Shown here piece after piece: positions 10,706-23,334 of a DNA stretch of 64,000 nucleotides. The notes under the pieces were generated by a model. The model saw only the letters and a list, made by a program, of their open reading frames with translations, ran no database searches and had not been told where the DNA came from. Within the stretch, counting starts at the first letter, position 1, and every line of letters begins with the position of its first letter. The position numbers and the translations under genes are program-made. The DNA is from Fomes fomentarius. Taxonomy: Eukaryota; Basidiomycota; Agaricomycetes; Polyporales; Polyporaceae. The stretch covers positions 2,108,001 to 2,172,000 of the forward strand of contig JABYQN010000004.1 of NCBI GenBank assembly GCA_022606135.1, in the 5' to 3' direction.

Positions 10706-12881
10706 ACTGCACAAAGGGGCACAGCAGTACAGGAAGGAGGAGCACCGACAGAGCGCGTGGGCTTGCTAGTCAACGGGGACGACGTCGAAAGCCAACCTGC
10801 AGCCTGCGTCGAGTCACTCGTCAAGAGAGAAGAGCAAGCGTCGACGCCAGCGATACAGAGAATGAGCGGAGAGAGAGACGGGAGGGCGGACCCGAGTGCG
10901 GTGGCTAGCGTCGAGGTACCCTTTTCGCAGGAGCCACGGCAAAAGCGGGCCTTCGGGCGAACGAATGAGCCCCAGGAGGCTGGGCGGTAGATCAATAGGG
11001 CCCTAGGAGAGAGCACAGCCTATCGAGACGGCAGTGGTGGCTCAGGGGACTCCTAGCAAACACACATGCGATCTGCGACGGACAAATATGTAGGTCCCTC
11101 AATGCCAGGACTCGCAACGGCACATACAACCAAGAGCGATCAGAGACACAAAGAAAAGCTTCTGGCCTGCGGTCGGAAGCACACGCTCACATGCAAGCTG
11201 CGCCGGAAGGCGGTTGAGATGAGTTGACAGTCCGCGAGCACTTCTGGCAGCCTGGCGGCATCCAGGGCCTGAGCAAGATCCAGGATCTCGCCGCACACCC
11301 ACGCATCACTCGCCCTTGCCGTCTCCTAACCGCATCTGGTCCTATGCCGTTCGATTTCTTTGCTTCCGCCTCCGTCGCAACGACGTCGCGCCCGCTTGTC
11401 CCGCCAAAGACGTGCTTTGTTTGGCCAGCGGGAGGCCGCGGCCTAGATGCCGTAACGGACGTCTCAAGACTCCAGAGTCCAGAGGGCCGACGCGAGTGTG
11501 CGCCATGGCGGCTTCGCGAGAGGCACTCATGACGGCGTGCCGCCACAGAGCCTATCGTAACTACCTTCTGCAGATCGTAGTGAGGGCACAATCGAGTTGC
11601 AACAACACTGAACAGTCAGCGGATGATCTTTGGGCAACGAGAAGTGTGAGGGTTCTGGTGTGAGCCAAGTCTAACGTGTCGTCATCTCCCTTCTGGTGGT
11701 TGCCATGGGCATGGCAGGCTGATCTGCCGACTATCAATCACGATCCGTTCTACTGTGGCCTGATTTGCGAACAGGGATACCGTCGAATCCGCTCGGACTT
11801 TCGCAAGACAGGCACACGTTTCATACTTCACTCTCGACAGTTAACCGTTCAGCCACGTAGCATCCAAATACTGGACTTGACGTACAAGGTGTGATGCCAG
11901 CACAGTCCAGACAGACGGAGCAGGGTGAGTGAATTCTGGTGCAGCATTCGCTGCAGCTACCAGGACGAAGGGAAGATAGATTGCAAGTGTGCTGCTGTGC
12001 AGTACATACTACTGACATTCCAAGCAGAGCCTAGGGGTATCGCCCATAAACGTCTGCTTCATGAAGAGCAGACGAGTCTATACACCGACTGGCATAGACT
12101 GACCGCCTCACTACGCATTCAGACGCACGGAATAGGATAGGGGACCCAGTTTATGGAGTGGTGCCACAACTTCCAAGGGGTCGTTCATACATACTCACTT
12201 CCCATATCAGGAATGGCCAATCATGATGGTGGCAATAAGTAGCGTCGCGGGAACCGTTTAGGAAGTACTTACGCCTCAAACAAGAACCATAATATGGGCC
12301 ACGGGCTTCAGTGATGCAGATGGCAACCTGAGCGCATAATCAGTCGTAACTCGGCCTGGCAGGGAGAAATCGTCACCACTAGCCCAAGGGATCGACAACA
12401 CCTCTCTCGAATCTCGGTCGGGTGCGTTGCTTTTGCGGCGAGCGGCCGTCACCAAACTTGTCCAGACTCGAGTGTCCTACCTAACCCGTCTACCCAACCC
12501 CCACCACTTCGAGCAATGATACTAGTCTTGCTTGTCCCAATCCACTCACCCTAAGACTGATACTTACTTACATTCATATGTTCCCGTCACCCCTCGACCG
12601 ACACGCACCCCCCTTCGACCTGGAAAGCTGCCAACAAACACATTTTTCATACGTACTTGCCTCAGCTATTACCTGTGCTTGCGATTGGGGGAGAGGGGAG
12701 AGTACAAGTGGCGAGATACGATACTTACGCAAGCAGTCGATCAGGGAGAGACAACAGAGAAGAGAGGGGATAAACAGACAAAACGGAACAGCAACAAACC
12801 ACCGGCCCTACCAGAACCGCCAAAGCAACGCAAACGTCTGCGCCTGGAAAGAGGTACCAGAAGCGAGAGCGAGAGAGCAGT
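10706..12881. other. 2.2 kb upstream of the homeodomain gene and downstream of U1-70K
   Basis: Long regulatory or intergenic stretch. On the minus strand about 11190-11327, one frame after a TTAG acceptor reads ETARASDAWVCGEILDLAQA, then LDAARLPEVLADCQLISTAF: a plausible amphipathic-helix exon. I could not assemble a gene around it. The rest shows no convincing coding, repeats or RNA genes. A long upstream region suits a developmental transcription factor, but that is inference. Confidence 0.35.
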
Positions 12882-14281
12882 CTAGTAGCGCGGACGCTTG
12901 ACGTCCCGGTCATCATACCCACCAGGGCCTTCGCGCTTGAGTTCCCCGCGAAATCCTCCGCCGCCACCGAATCCACCACCCGGAGGGCCATACCCACCAG
13001 GGCCGCCTCCAGGCGGACCGAATCCTCCCGGTCCACCTCCAAATCCACCAGGTCCATGTCCTCCAGGGGGACCGCCACCAAAGCTATTCGAGCCATGGTC
13101 AGGAGGACCACCGAATCCGCCGCCTTGGTACCCGAGGCCGCCACCACGACCCCTAAATATGCACGTTTCAGAACATAGCAAAACGAGGGGGGAGAACATA
13201 TTGAAACTCACCTGTAACCTCCACCAAACCCACCTCGACCTCCACCTCCGCCATAGTCGTCCCTCGGTCCGCCGAACCTGTCGCCGCCACCAAACCCACC
13301 TCGTCCACCACGGAACCCACCACGCCCACCTCTGAAGCCTCCCCCACGGTCTCCTCCACGGTCTCCTCCTCCACGGAATCCCCCACGGAACCCGCCACGA
13401 CCAGCAGAGGAAAACACCACCGGAGGCTCGGGTTTGGGCCTACCCCCCAAACCTCCGCCTAGACGACGTGGCTTCCATCCTCGCACCGTGCGACCCCGTT
13501 CAACGTCCACCAATACTCGCTTGCCCATGATGTGTAGACGGTCGGAGTCTTTGTAGGCAGCTGTGGAAGGAAGACGTCATGCGACACGTAGATGCGCAGA
13601 GGCACGCTCGGTGAGTGTATCCAACAACGATAGGGATTATGTTACCTTTCATGTCGCGCTCACGTTCGAATACGATGAACGCGTAACCTCTGCTGCGGCT
13701 ATTCTTGTCTCGTACGATCCTCACCCGTTCAATGCTTCCAAAGCTCTCAAACTCCCGCCTAAGATCGTTCTCGGTTGCGTTCTTGTTCTGTACATAGGTT
13801 AAGCGGGTGAAACGTGGAGAGCCAGGTAAATGGACATACCAAACGTGAGATGAACAACGTCTTGTAAGGGTCACCAATGGCCTCCGGATCTTCCGAGGGT
13901 TTGTCTGCAAGGAATGAGTCAGTAATGGAGGGGTTATGATAGGCTCGTAACATACGTACAGTTCTCCTTTGCTTTCTGGAACTCTTCGGCCTTCTTTTTC
14001 TTCCTATCCTCCCTCCGAATCTGCCGCTTGGTCTCTTCGGCATAGGTGAACGACGGCTCTTCACCCTCCTCCATGCCGTCTCTCTCTCCTCCAGTGTTTC
14101 CAGACTCTAACATCCCCTGTGTCTTCGCCTCCCGCAGTTGTGTGAGAAGTTGGGCGACGCCATTGACCTTTTTGGGCCGAACCCGGTCAATGTCCCTGTC
14201 GAGGGGCCGGGTATAGGGCAGCGGCGGCCGCGGCGCGAAAAGCTTGAGCAAGTTGGGTGGGAGAAGGTGCGTGCCAGGCAT
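12882..14281 (-). CDS. U1 snRNP 70-kDa protein (U1-70K, Snp1)
   Basis: Core U1 snRNP protein that binds U1 stem-loop I in 5' splice-site recognition. The N-terminus [20 protein letters not shown] and a basic, Glu-rich helix ([20 protein letters not shown]) form the U1-70K N-terminal domain. Next are [17 protein letters not shown] (RNP2) and, over two introns, [40 protein letters not shown] (RNP1) and [20 protein letters not shown]. The C-terminal part is an RGG/GGF-rich domain with many FRGG and PGGF repeats, ending DRDVKRPRY. Animal U1-70K has an RS/RD/RE tail instead; RGG-rich tails are seen in fungi. It is divergent from COX10. Confidence 0.93.
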
Positions 14282-14700
14282 GGCGCGTGGTTGTCCGGGT
14301 GAGGGTTACGCAAGAGTGCAAGTGCGAGCTTGAGCTCGAGTGTGTCGGTGTTTGTGTGCGGGTCGTGAAGGACAATAGCAGAGGGGAGACTAACTTAGAC
14401 GTGGATAGTTTTGTCGGGTCGTGCAAGAGATAAATACTGCGCTCCCTGCTGCTATAGACAAGCCTCGGTCGCCCCGAGCGTCGTAGACTCTGACGCCGCG
14501 TCACTGCTCGACTCGGGCGGGATGCTGATGGTGGAGGAAAGCAAGGATGGTGGGAAACGCACGCACGCGTCTCAGCTTGAAGTTGCTGCTGTCGCTGCGG
14601 GCGTCTCTCGCTCCGACCTGCTCCTCGCTCTCTTCCTTCAGGTGCGTATGCCTCTCGTCCGACATGCAGCAGCAGCGAGACGTGTTCTTTTGCAGGTGGA
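14282..14700. promoter_or_regulatory. Divergent promoter, U1-70K / COX10
   Basis: 419 bp between two divergent starts. A TATA-like AGATAAATACT lies at 14429-14439 on the + strand. Long open frames run through both strands here but show no domain and are not called. Confidence 0.45.
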
Positions 14701-16053
14701 ATGTCGAGGATAGGGGCCTCTTTCTCCGGACACGTCTGTCGAAGTTGCGCAGCCAGTGTCCGAAATGCACGTCGACCGGTCCACATCCGCCTTGCGTCTA
14801 CGCTCGTAGACCGCAAGCCCGCCACATTCTCTTTCTTCTTCTTCGACAACAACAGGTGGAAGGCAGCCTCAAAACATGCGCCAATCCCTTCGCGACAGGC
14901 ACAGGCCGTCCGGGGACACTCGATCGGCGCGGTGTACACCCCTGCCGACACATCTGCCACTACATTCCGACCAACAGAAGCACTCACACCACGACGGCTA
15001 GCCAAAATTTACTTCTGGCAGCTACCCAAGTCGAACCTCACCCCACTCGTCGTGCTGACTGCCATGGCCGGCGTAGCACTTTCCCCTCTTCCCACCACCG
15101 TCCCCGTCCTCCTGTCCACGGCCATTGGCACTGCCCTCTGTGTCGCGTCCGCGAACGCCTGGAATCAGATCCAAGAGGTTCCATATGACGCCCAAATGGC
15201 TCGTACACGCAACCGACCCCTCGTACGACGAGCTATCAGCCCCATTCACGCGACCGCATATGCAGCCGTGACCGGCATCGGTGGTCCAGTCCTTCTGTGG
15301 ACGATGGTGAATCCAACAACAGCCATCCTCGGCGCGGCGAACATCGTATTGTACGCAGGGGTCTACACCTATCTCAAGCGCAAGAGCACTATCAACACCT
15401 GGGTCGGATCTGTCGTCGGTGGTCTTCCGCCGCTCATGGGCTGGACCGCATGCGGCGGTTCTCTCCTCCCTTCCGAGTCATCGTCCTTTGAGCTCGTCCT
15501 ACCGTCCTTCCTCTCCAATCTGTCCACCATCTCACCGGACTTGCTTGCCGCAGCGGACAACCCGCTTGCCCCACTGGCGCTGTTCTTGCTGCTTTACAGC
15601 TGGCAGTTCCCCCACTTCAACGGTCTATCGCATCTCGTGCGCGAGTCGTACTCGCAGGCAGGATTCAAGATGCTCGGCGTCCTCGACCCTCAGAAGAACG
15701 CTACGGTCGCGTTGAGACATGCGCTCTTGCTCATTCCTGCGACCTCGATCCTCATGCCGCTCTCGGGGCTCACGACGTGGGCATTCGCACTGACGAGTCT
15801 GGTCCCGCACGCCATCTGTGTGGACGCGGCGTACAAGTTCTGGAAGTATGGCGGGGAGAAGCGCGCGAGGAAGGTGTTCTTGCACAGTGTGTGGTATTTG
15901 CCTGCCCTGCTCGGGCTGATGATGATCCACAAACGCGGTATGGATTGGGGGTCGTGGATTGGTCTTGGTGAAGGCCAGGAGAGTGCTGCGACCGTACAGG
16001 TGGAGAGGGAGTCAGAGTCGAAGGAGGGCGCACAATCCAGTCTACATAGCTAG
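14701..16053 (+). CDS. COX10: Haem O synthase (protohaem IX farnesyltransferase) COX10
   Basis: UbiA-family prenyltransferase that farnesylates haem b to haem O for cytochrome c oxidase, in the mitochondrial inner membrane. It is a single 450-codon exon. The first 70 or so residues are Arg/Ser/Ala-rich with few acids (MSRIGASFSGHVCRSCAASV), as expected of a mitochondrial presequence. LAKIYFWQLPKSNLTPLVV opens the conserved domain. NAWNQIQEVPYDAQMARTRN, then RPLV, is the Asp-rich prenyl-diphosphate site; the second is GGLPPLMGWTA. LYSWQFPHFNGLSHL and SYSQAGFKMLGVLDP are COX10 hallmarks. About eight hydrophobic segments follow one another. A short variable insert lies near STISPDLLAAADNP. Confidence 0.95.
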   Translation: MSRIGASFSGHVCRSCAASVRNARRPVHIRLASTLVDRKPATFSFFFFDNNRWKAASKHAPIPSRQAQAVRGHSIGAVYTPADTSATTFRPTEALTPRRLAKIYFWQLPKSNLTPLVVLTAMAGVALSPLPTTVPVLLSTAIGTALCVASANAWNQIQEVPYDAQMARTRNRPLVRRAISPIHATAYAAVTGIGGPVLLWTMVNPTTAILGAANIVLYAGVYTYLKRKSTINTWVGSVVGGLPPLMGWTACGGSLLPSESSSFELVLPSFLSNLSTISPDLLAAADNPLAPLALFLLLYSWQFPHFNGLSHLVRESYSQAGFKMLGVLDPQKNATVALRHALLLIPATSILMPLSGLTTWAFALTSLVPHAICVDAAYKFWKYGGEKRARKVFLHSVWYLPALLGLMMIHKRGMDWGSWIGLGEGQESAATVQVERESESKEGAQSSLHS

Positions 16054-16159
16054 ATCATGTTCACTTAATGCTCAGTACATCGCAAGCTATGCCAATGTAT
16101 CATCTACTCACTGCTTAGATGCGAACGCGACAGGGCTCCGGACCTAAGTGCTCAAGCTT

Positions 16160-17038
16160 TCATGACGTCTTCGCCGCACTCTTCGCGGCCTTGGCTGCCT
16201 CTCGCTGCTTCTTCAATGCCTCTAGCCTGTCCTTGAGCCTCGAAACCTTCGCGTCCGCCTCCTCCTGCGCCTGCTCCTCCTCGATCAGCCGGTCCATGAT
16301 CAGCTCCCGCTCCTCTTGCGCTTTCCGTCTCCGGCGCGTCTCCTCATCCTCCTCCTCCTGCTCTCCGCCGTCGATCACGTCTCCTGCCGCGGAAGGGAAA
16401 CCTTGTGGGACTTCTGTTGAGAGAACGGGCTCAGCGGCGACCGTCGCACGCTCGTACGTCTCGTGGTAGTCGGGGGCGTTCAGCACCGAGTCCTGGAACT
16501 TCTGCCATTCGAGGTCCAGCACGTCCTGTGGCCCACTCCCCGTTCCTGCTGGTGCTGTGGTGTCGCCCTCCTCCTCCACGTCCTCGTTATCATCCAGAAC
16601 TGGCGCCATTGACGGGTTCGAAAAGAAGTCCGCCGGGAGCGCGCTGTGTTTCGACCCAGTCTGCGCTGCCGAGGGTGTTGTGGCAGGCTGGGGCTCTACG
16701 CTCTCCGTCCGCCGTCGTTTCGCATCCCCCATCGGCACATCCTCATCCCCATCCACACCGTCCCCATCCGCCACCTCCATCTCCGCCATTTTCCGCTTCA
16801 GACTCTCCCTTTCTCTCTCCCGCTCGCGTTCCTCCTCCCGAGCGCGCTCCTCGCGCAGTCGAGCTGCGTTCGTCCGATGGGCCTTGCTCCCGATGTGGCC
16901 CTCCCATGCGGATGCGTGCTTGACGGCCGTGCCGCACGCGATGCAGCGCAGCTGCCCGGTGGATGTGTACGATGCGAGAGGGTGCGTGACTCTGGCCTCT
17001 TGCCGTTTTGCTTTGAGCAGTGCGCGGACGTCTGACAT
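16160..17038 (-). CDS. ZNF830/CCDC16-like zinc-finger coiled-coil protein
   Basis: Single-exon gene of about 292 residues. I start it at MSDVRALLKAKRQEARVTHP (ATG 17036-17038), because the in-frame codons upstream look non-coding. A C2H2 finger follows (LRCIACGTAVKHASAWEGH, then IGSKAHR), the matrin/U1-type finger near the N-terminus of ZNF830/CCDC16. Next come a highly charged coiled coil (EERAREEERERERERES), an acidic linker, ALPADFF and VLDLEWQKFQDSVL. The C-terminal coiled coil (LIMDRLIEEEQAQEEAD) ends in an Ala/Lys-rich tail. Animal ZNF830 is linked to the spliceosome and to genome stability; the fungal role is inferred. It converges on COX10 with only 106 bp between stops. Confidence 0.82.
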   Translation of the reverse strand: MSDVRALLKAKRQEARVTHPLASYTSTGQLRCIACGTAVKHASAWEGHIGSKAHRTNAARLREERAREEERERERERESLKRKMAEMEVADGDGVDGDEDVPMGDAKRRRTESVEPQPATTPSAAQTGSKHSALPADFFSNPSMAPVLDDNEDVEEEGDTTAPAGTGSGPQDVLDLEWQKFQDSVLNAPDYHETYERATVAAEPVLSTEVPQGFPSAAGDVIDGGEQEEEDEETRRRRKAQEERELIMDRLIEEEQAQEEADAKVSRLKDRLEALKKQREAAKAAKSAAKTS

Positions 17039-17412
17039 GGTAGATTCGGTAGGTGAGTGAGAGAGTATAGGAAGAAGATGGTGCAATTCCGTTGGTAGTG
17101 GTCGTGGCAGTCACTGGCAGTAGACTATAGAAAGCGTGACTCTAGCTCTGATTACCATCGGCGCTAGGCGTCAATATGGATACGATAAGTAGCAACAAGC
17201 GTTAATACTGATATCAGCCTTGGATCTAGCGGCTCCCGCAGCTTCAATGTGAAGAGTTAACACTCGCGTACAGAGAACAGTCTCTATTACGTGGGTACAT
17301 AGAGTTGTTGCAACACAGCAGAAATTAAGTACGCTAATGTCTATGTCATCAGTCTCAACACCGCGTGCACGTCGTCCCCTCGCAAGGAGTTTTGTCATGG
17401 ACAAATGACGGC
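17039..17412. other. Intergenic, ZNF830-like start to citrate synthase 3' end
   Basis: Both neighbours are on the minus strand. This stretch holds the promoter of the ZNF830-like gene and the 3' UTR of citrate synthase. Nothing else is visible. Confidence 0.5.
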
Positions 17413-19237
17413 CTACGCAGTCTTGTCCTTGAAGATCTTCTTGATCGCCTCGGTAGAGTACGACTTCGGACGCTCGAGGGCTGTAAGGGGATCCAGTCAG
17501 CAACGGCCATGATAGAGCCTGAGACGGGGCTGCAAAGACACTTACGAGCACCGAGAGCACGGTCCCAGATGAGCTGGGCCGCGACACCAAACGCACGCGA
17601 GACACCGAAGAGGACAGTGTAGAAGTTCATCTGGTCGAGGCCGTAGTAGGTCAGGAGCACACCGGAGTGCGCGTCGACGTTCGGCCAGGGGTTCTTCGCC
17701 TTACCGGCCTCGAGGAGGACGCCGGGGACGATGTTGTACACCTGGTTGACGAGCTTGAAGAGCGGGTCACTCGGCAGATGCTTGAGCGCGAATTCGCGCT
17801 GGGCGGTGTAGCGCGGGTCAGTCTTGCGCAGGACGGCGTGGCCGTAACCGGGCACGACCTGGCCGCCCTTGAGAGTCGACCAGACGTACTCACGCACGGC
17901 GTCGTCGGTCGCGTTCTCACCAATCTTGGACTGCATCTTACGCAGCCAGATGAGGACCTCTTGGTTAGCAAGACCGTGGAGGGGGCCAGCGAGACCGTTC
18001 AGCGATGCACCAAAGGCGAGGAAGGGGTCCGAAAGCGCCGAGCCGACAAGCTTGCCGGTGTGGGCGGACACATTGCCGCCTTCGTGGTCAGAGTGGATGG
18101 TGATGTAGAGACGCAAGAGTTCGACAAACTCGGGCTTGTCAGCGTAGCCAAGGAGTTTGGCGAGGTTGTACGAGTAGTCCTTGTCCGCCTCAATGGCGGG
18201 GAGCTTACCACCGCCGTAGACGTTGCGGAAGATACGGCCGGCGATGGCAGGAAGCTTGGCAATCCTGTCGTCACACTGTAGTCAGTCATGCTGATCTCAA
18301 TCAATGGAAGGGAGCGTAAAAGGCGCACAAGTCCATAGCATCCTCGAAGGTGGGCTGCCAGTACTCCTTCTTGGAGACACCCTGCTGGTAAGCCTTGGCA
18401 AATGCCGAATCATGGTTGAGCTAATTTGGAAATGAGATCGGCGTTAGGAATCTCGGATACGGCATCTCATATGTGACGTCAGGACGTACAGCGGTGACTG
18501 CGAGTGAGAACTGAGACATGGGGTGCAAGGTAGGCGGGCAGCGGTCGAGAATCTCCTCGACGAAGGAGGGGATGGAGGAGCGGGCAGCCCAGTCCTTGGA
18601 CAGAGCAGTGACTTGTTCCTGCGTGGGGATCTCGCCGGTGACGAGAAGCCAGAAGAGACCCTCAGGAAGAGGCTCAGACCCGCCAGGAGCCTTGGGAAGA
18701 GCCTCCTGGATCTCGGGGATGGTCTTTCCACGGAAGCGGATACCCTCCTCTGTGAGAGACGGGTGAGCACCAGGGATGTTGCGGGGATAGAGGCAAAGTA
18801 CACGCACCGGCGTCGAGGACGGAACCATCCCAGATGAGAGCGGGAAGACCACGCATACCGCTGATGACCAGTGTCAAAGAAGGAAGAAAGACGATGTTTT
18901 TAAAGGACGTACCCATAGAGCTGGTCGACGAGTACAGGGCCGAAAGACTTCTTGCCGTGCTCTAAGCGCGCCGCTTTCACCTGGTGCCAGCGAATTGAAT
19001 GGGGGCGTTTGAGAATCGTGCAGATATAATACGCACACTCTCAATCTCAGCAGGAATGAGCTCTGCAAGCCGCTCCTTGAGAGTGGGTGCCTTGGTGGAG
19101 GTCGAGGCGAACCTGGCCGATCGCGCGAAGGCGGAACGGCGCGACTATTGGAGCATAAGACCTGATCAGTCCCCCGCGTAGCCAGACGACGCAGCGAGAC
19201 AAACCTGTTGAATGGCAGAGCGGAGAGCGGCGGACAT
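17413..19237 (-). CDS. Citrate synthase, mitochondrial
   Basis: Condenses acetyl-CoA with oxaloacetate in the TCA cycle. Exon 1 is [11 protein letters not shown] (ATG 19235-19237). A Ser/Arg-rich presequence ([20 protein letters not shown]) precedes [12 protein letters not shown]. The body includes [39 protein letters not shown] and [13 protein letters not shown]. The catalytic residues are visible: His in [12 protein letters not shown], His in [16 protein letters not shown] and Asp in [10 protein letters not shown]. The last exon gives [19 protein letters not shown] and a stop at 17413. Length and domain order match the mitochondrial enzyme, and there is no peroxisomal C-terminal SKL. Methylcitrate synthase is the main alternative and is harder to exclude by eye. 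Confidence 0.92.
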
Positions 19238-20397
<1,160 letters not shown>

Positions 20398-20905
20398 CCG
20401 ACTGCCTTGCGTGCGTACGGCCAACAACGGGGTGGTGTGGAATACTTACAAGGTGAGCTTCGTGACGTCTCCCATCTGTTGACGGGAGGGTTCGCGTTGA
20501 AGGTATCTACGACAATCATCATGAGTCGATCTGCTTCAGTCGACCTCTCATGTCTTCTTCTGATGTCATGAACATGCTAGCCAATCACTTCCGGGATCAT
20601 TGCGTTCGTACTATGCAGTATTTGCGGAGTACAACCATCAAGATGATGTCACTGCAGGTTCACACGAAGTCAGTGCATACTTCGCTACCTATCCGCCCCT
20701 GGCCGTGCTGTATTCTCAGTAAGACCGAAGGCCCCCTTAGCGTCCTCTGATCAACCAAGTTCGGTAGAGTTTTGTTCACTGCAGTGCGGGGAAGATCCGT
20801 CATTGAGGAACAAGTTACACAAGAACGGCCGGAACTGTTGTCGTCATCCTCTGATAAGTCCAGACTGACTGATAGATATCCTCAGCGTCTGTCTCAGATG
20901 GTCGG
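20398..20905. other. Intergenic between TRM8 and the ATPase-tail duplicate
   Basis: About 500 bp with no believable ORF, RNA gene or repeat. It precedes the duplicated copper-ATPase tail. Confidence 0.4.
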
Positions 20906-21165
20906 GAAGGAGAGGTGTGTCTGGCTACAGCCAGTTGCCCGTGGAGATGAGCGAGACGGCATGAGAGGGGAGGGAGGATGTTCTGATGAGCTTTGATGAG
21001 CTTGGACGTGGTTTCGGTCGCTCGTTACTTATCTTGATATCGTATTCATCCGCTTCATATGCTGGTGTTAATCACTCTCTGCTCAGTCGCTGTATTTCTT
21101 GTGTATCTACTATGACTCTGCTACACACATGGGATAGAGGTTCTGGCGGAGAAAGTACAGTAAAT
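20906..21165 (+). pseudogene. Displaced copy of the Ccc2 ATPase 3' end (copy 1)
   Basis: This segment closely matches the last 16 or so codons and the 3' flank of the copper ATPase gene at 56689-56915. It includes GYSQLPVEMSETA followed by TGA. Over the tail codons I count about 2 differences in 47 bases; the following 170 bases look roughly 90% identical, with a small insertion after the stop. Nothing of the ATPase body precedes it, so it cannot encode a pump. As at the original locus, it lies just downstream of a DUF6533 gene pointing the opposite way (gene A). An open frame of 223 codons (20986-21657) runs through it without family features. Confidence 0.8.
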
Positions 21166-21564
21166 GACTGTATGTCAGAAGATGAGGCCTTCAGGAGTGA
21201 TATCTATATGCGCGCGCTGGTTGTCGCTATCCCGGGCGGTGGTCTGATATGGAAGTCGAAGTCTCGAAGTTACTATATATCTCAAGTCGACCGCCTCTCA
21301 CGTACTGAAACACAAAGGTGCACATTTTCACCGACAAAGCATTACCATTGCCCTTCAGATCCGGACGTAGAAGTCCTGTCACCGGGCTGTGACGCTACCA
21401 TACCCCCGACAGTCCGTCGTCCCCTGAGTACTCCGACAGTCACCTCTGAAGCCATGCTTTCTCGTTACGTTCCTGCGAAGCATGACTCTGTCAGTACCAT
21501 GATTCCTCACTGCAAGACACCGCGAGATAAGCTGCGAACCCAGTTAGCTCATCTGCCCATGGTG

Positions 21565-23334
21565 TCAGAGCGGCCCTGTTCCGCTGCCTCGCAATTCTTG
21601 CTGCACACCGGCAGTACCTCCAGTAACTATTTCGCTCACATCCCATGTCGGCGGTGACACTGGCAGAGGAGGTTCCTCATGCTTTGTCTCCAGATCCTCT
21701 TCGTTATCATCGTGTTCTTCATCGGCCGCCTGAGTCTCGTCGATGACCGATGATCCCAGAGAACCAAGGACACGTTCATTGAAGAGGAGGGAGCTGACGC
21801 GCCCGGAATCTTGACCCTCCCTATCGCTACGCGAACCAATGCATACTACGTGATTGTTGACAGCTTGGAGATTGAGCATGAAGCGTGAAACGAGGATAGT
21901 TGTCAGCCTGCCATGTGGGGAGCGACGACAATTTAGATGCACGAATCGAGTTATGGGTATGATAGCTGTGCGCACGGGTCTGTGACAATGGTCAATTCGC
22001 TGATGCCTTCCGGTGTAGGCGTTGCGATCTAGGATACATAAGGAACGAGTGTCAGCAGCTCAATGGTCAGTCGCAAGGGCATTACTCACCGCGAGGAGGG
22101 TGAACGTGAGATGAAGACTGTTTAGTATCAACAAGCATCTGTGTGGTGCCACCGTTACCAGATGAGTAAAGGAGATATGTGAGCGGCTGATGACACCTGC
22201 ATGAAATATATGGTGCCTGCGGCCAGTGAGTCAGCGTCACAACATATTGAGCTCTCTCTGCTCACCGTCTCGCACAATAATATATACAAAGGAATTGCCG
22301 TGTAGATTTCCTCCCCGTCTGTACAGAGTCGCCCAGGTTATCGCAATGAGAGCACAGTCAGCTACGATGAGAGATGAACGGGATGCGGTAGTGACTAAAT
22401 AGAGAGTGTGATTAACGAAGATGAGGAGCAGTGCCCTGGCGTACTCACATCTACATAGGCTGACTCAGCATTTGAATGGGTGATAACAGTCCAGGCTACT
22501 CACCCGATGATAGTGTGAAGACTATATGAATCGGTCTCAGCACATCCGACAGCTGGAATGACGGTGCCTTCTGCAGCCCATAGTTTTGTCTATATTGTCT
22601 GGTGAGATAGCACGGAAAGCGGTAAAGACCACGACAGCGTACAGCGTTTACACCCATCGGTACCGTCGAGAGCATGAAGACCAGGGCAGACAGGGCCCTG
22701 CTTCGACTCAGAGCATACGCACGGAGGGCAGAGAAAGCTATGCGTACTGGTCAGCACCTCGGTGATCCTTCTCTGTAACGATACAACCTACCCGCCCATG
22801 TGGTCAATACGACGATATCGAATACAATGATGGCTTTGAACAGTGTGCGACAGCTAGAAAATGAAGGGATTGAGCTGCTCTCCCTCGCTGCATGGTTGCA
22901 TGAGAGCGTACGTCTGGTGCTCCAGAGTCAGCGTGGCACAGGCTGAGCTGAGGTACATAAACTCACTGTAGGCACTACTGTCTCGAATACATTGGTGTCG
23001 TTGGCAAGATAGTACAAAAGTGGGGCATATCTGTTGAGAAAGAACAAGAGGGTCGCGCCTGTCCACCTTCTCTTCCAGAACAGGTTTACTTCTTCCGCAA
23101 GTGTGATGAGGTACTCGTAGAGGAAGAGGGCTACATAGGTTAGTCGTCAGCCAAATACGACGATAGTCACATCTGGAAGACTCACAGAGGCATGCATAGG
23201 AGAAGTAATTCTCGGTAACACTATAGGAGATATGGTTGTAATGTTTGATCTCATCGAACACATACGGACCGCACTACGCACATTACACTGTACTCTGCGA
23301 TGAAGGACTGAACACCGTCGTCTTGAGCAGACAT
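21565..23334 (-). CDS. DUF6533 multi-pass membrane protein, gene A
   Basis: Polytopic membrane protein of unknown function. The start MSAQDDGVQSFIAEYS (ATG 23332-23334) matches paralogues B and E. Spliced exons then give TENYFSYACL and the DUF6533 signature ALFLYEYLITLAEEVNLFWK, then RRWTGATLLFFLNRYAPLLY (about 23050-23133). Mid-protein is ALIAITWATLYRRGG with a VRDG ending (about 22265-22365). The C-terminal block is TILVSRFMLNLQAVN, FNERVLGSLGSSVIDETQ and an acidic tail, stopping at 21565. I infer 6-7 membrane helices and at least seven exons. Intermediate exon borders are not certain. Confidence 0.8.

Noticed and set aside
14187..15005. 272-codon minus-strand ORF across the U1-70K / COX10 promoter
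   Set aside because: It overlaps COX10 antisense and the U1-70K first exon out of frame; its Ser/Thr/Arg-rich composition shows no family features.
17667..18281. 204-codon plus-strand ORF within citrate synthase
   Set aside because: It is an antisense shadow of the highly conserved citrate synthase exon.
20986..21657. 223-codon plus-strand ORF over copy 1 of the ATPase tail
   Set aside because: It overlaps gene A antisense, starts inside the duplicated 3' flank, and has no recognisable domain. The equivalent frame at 56797-57273 is also antisense to gene E.
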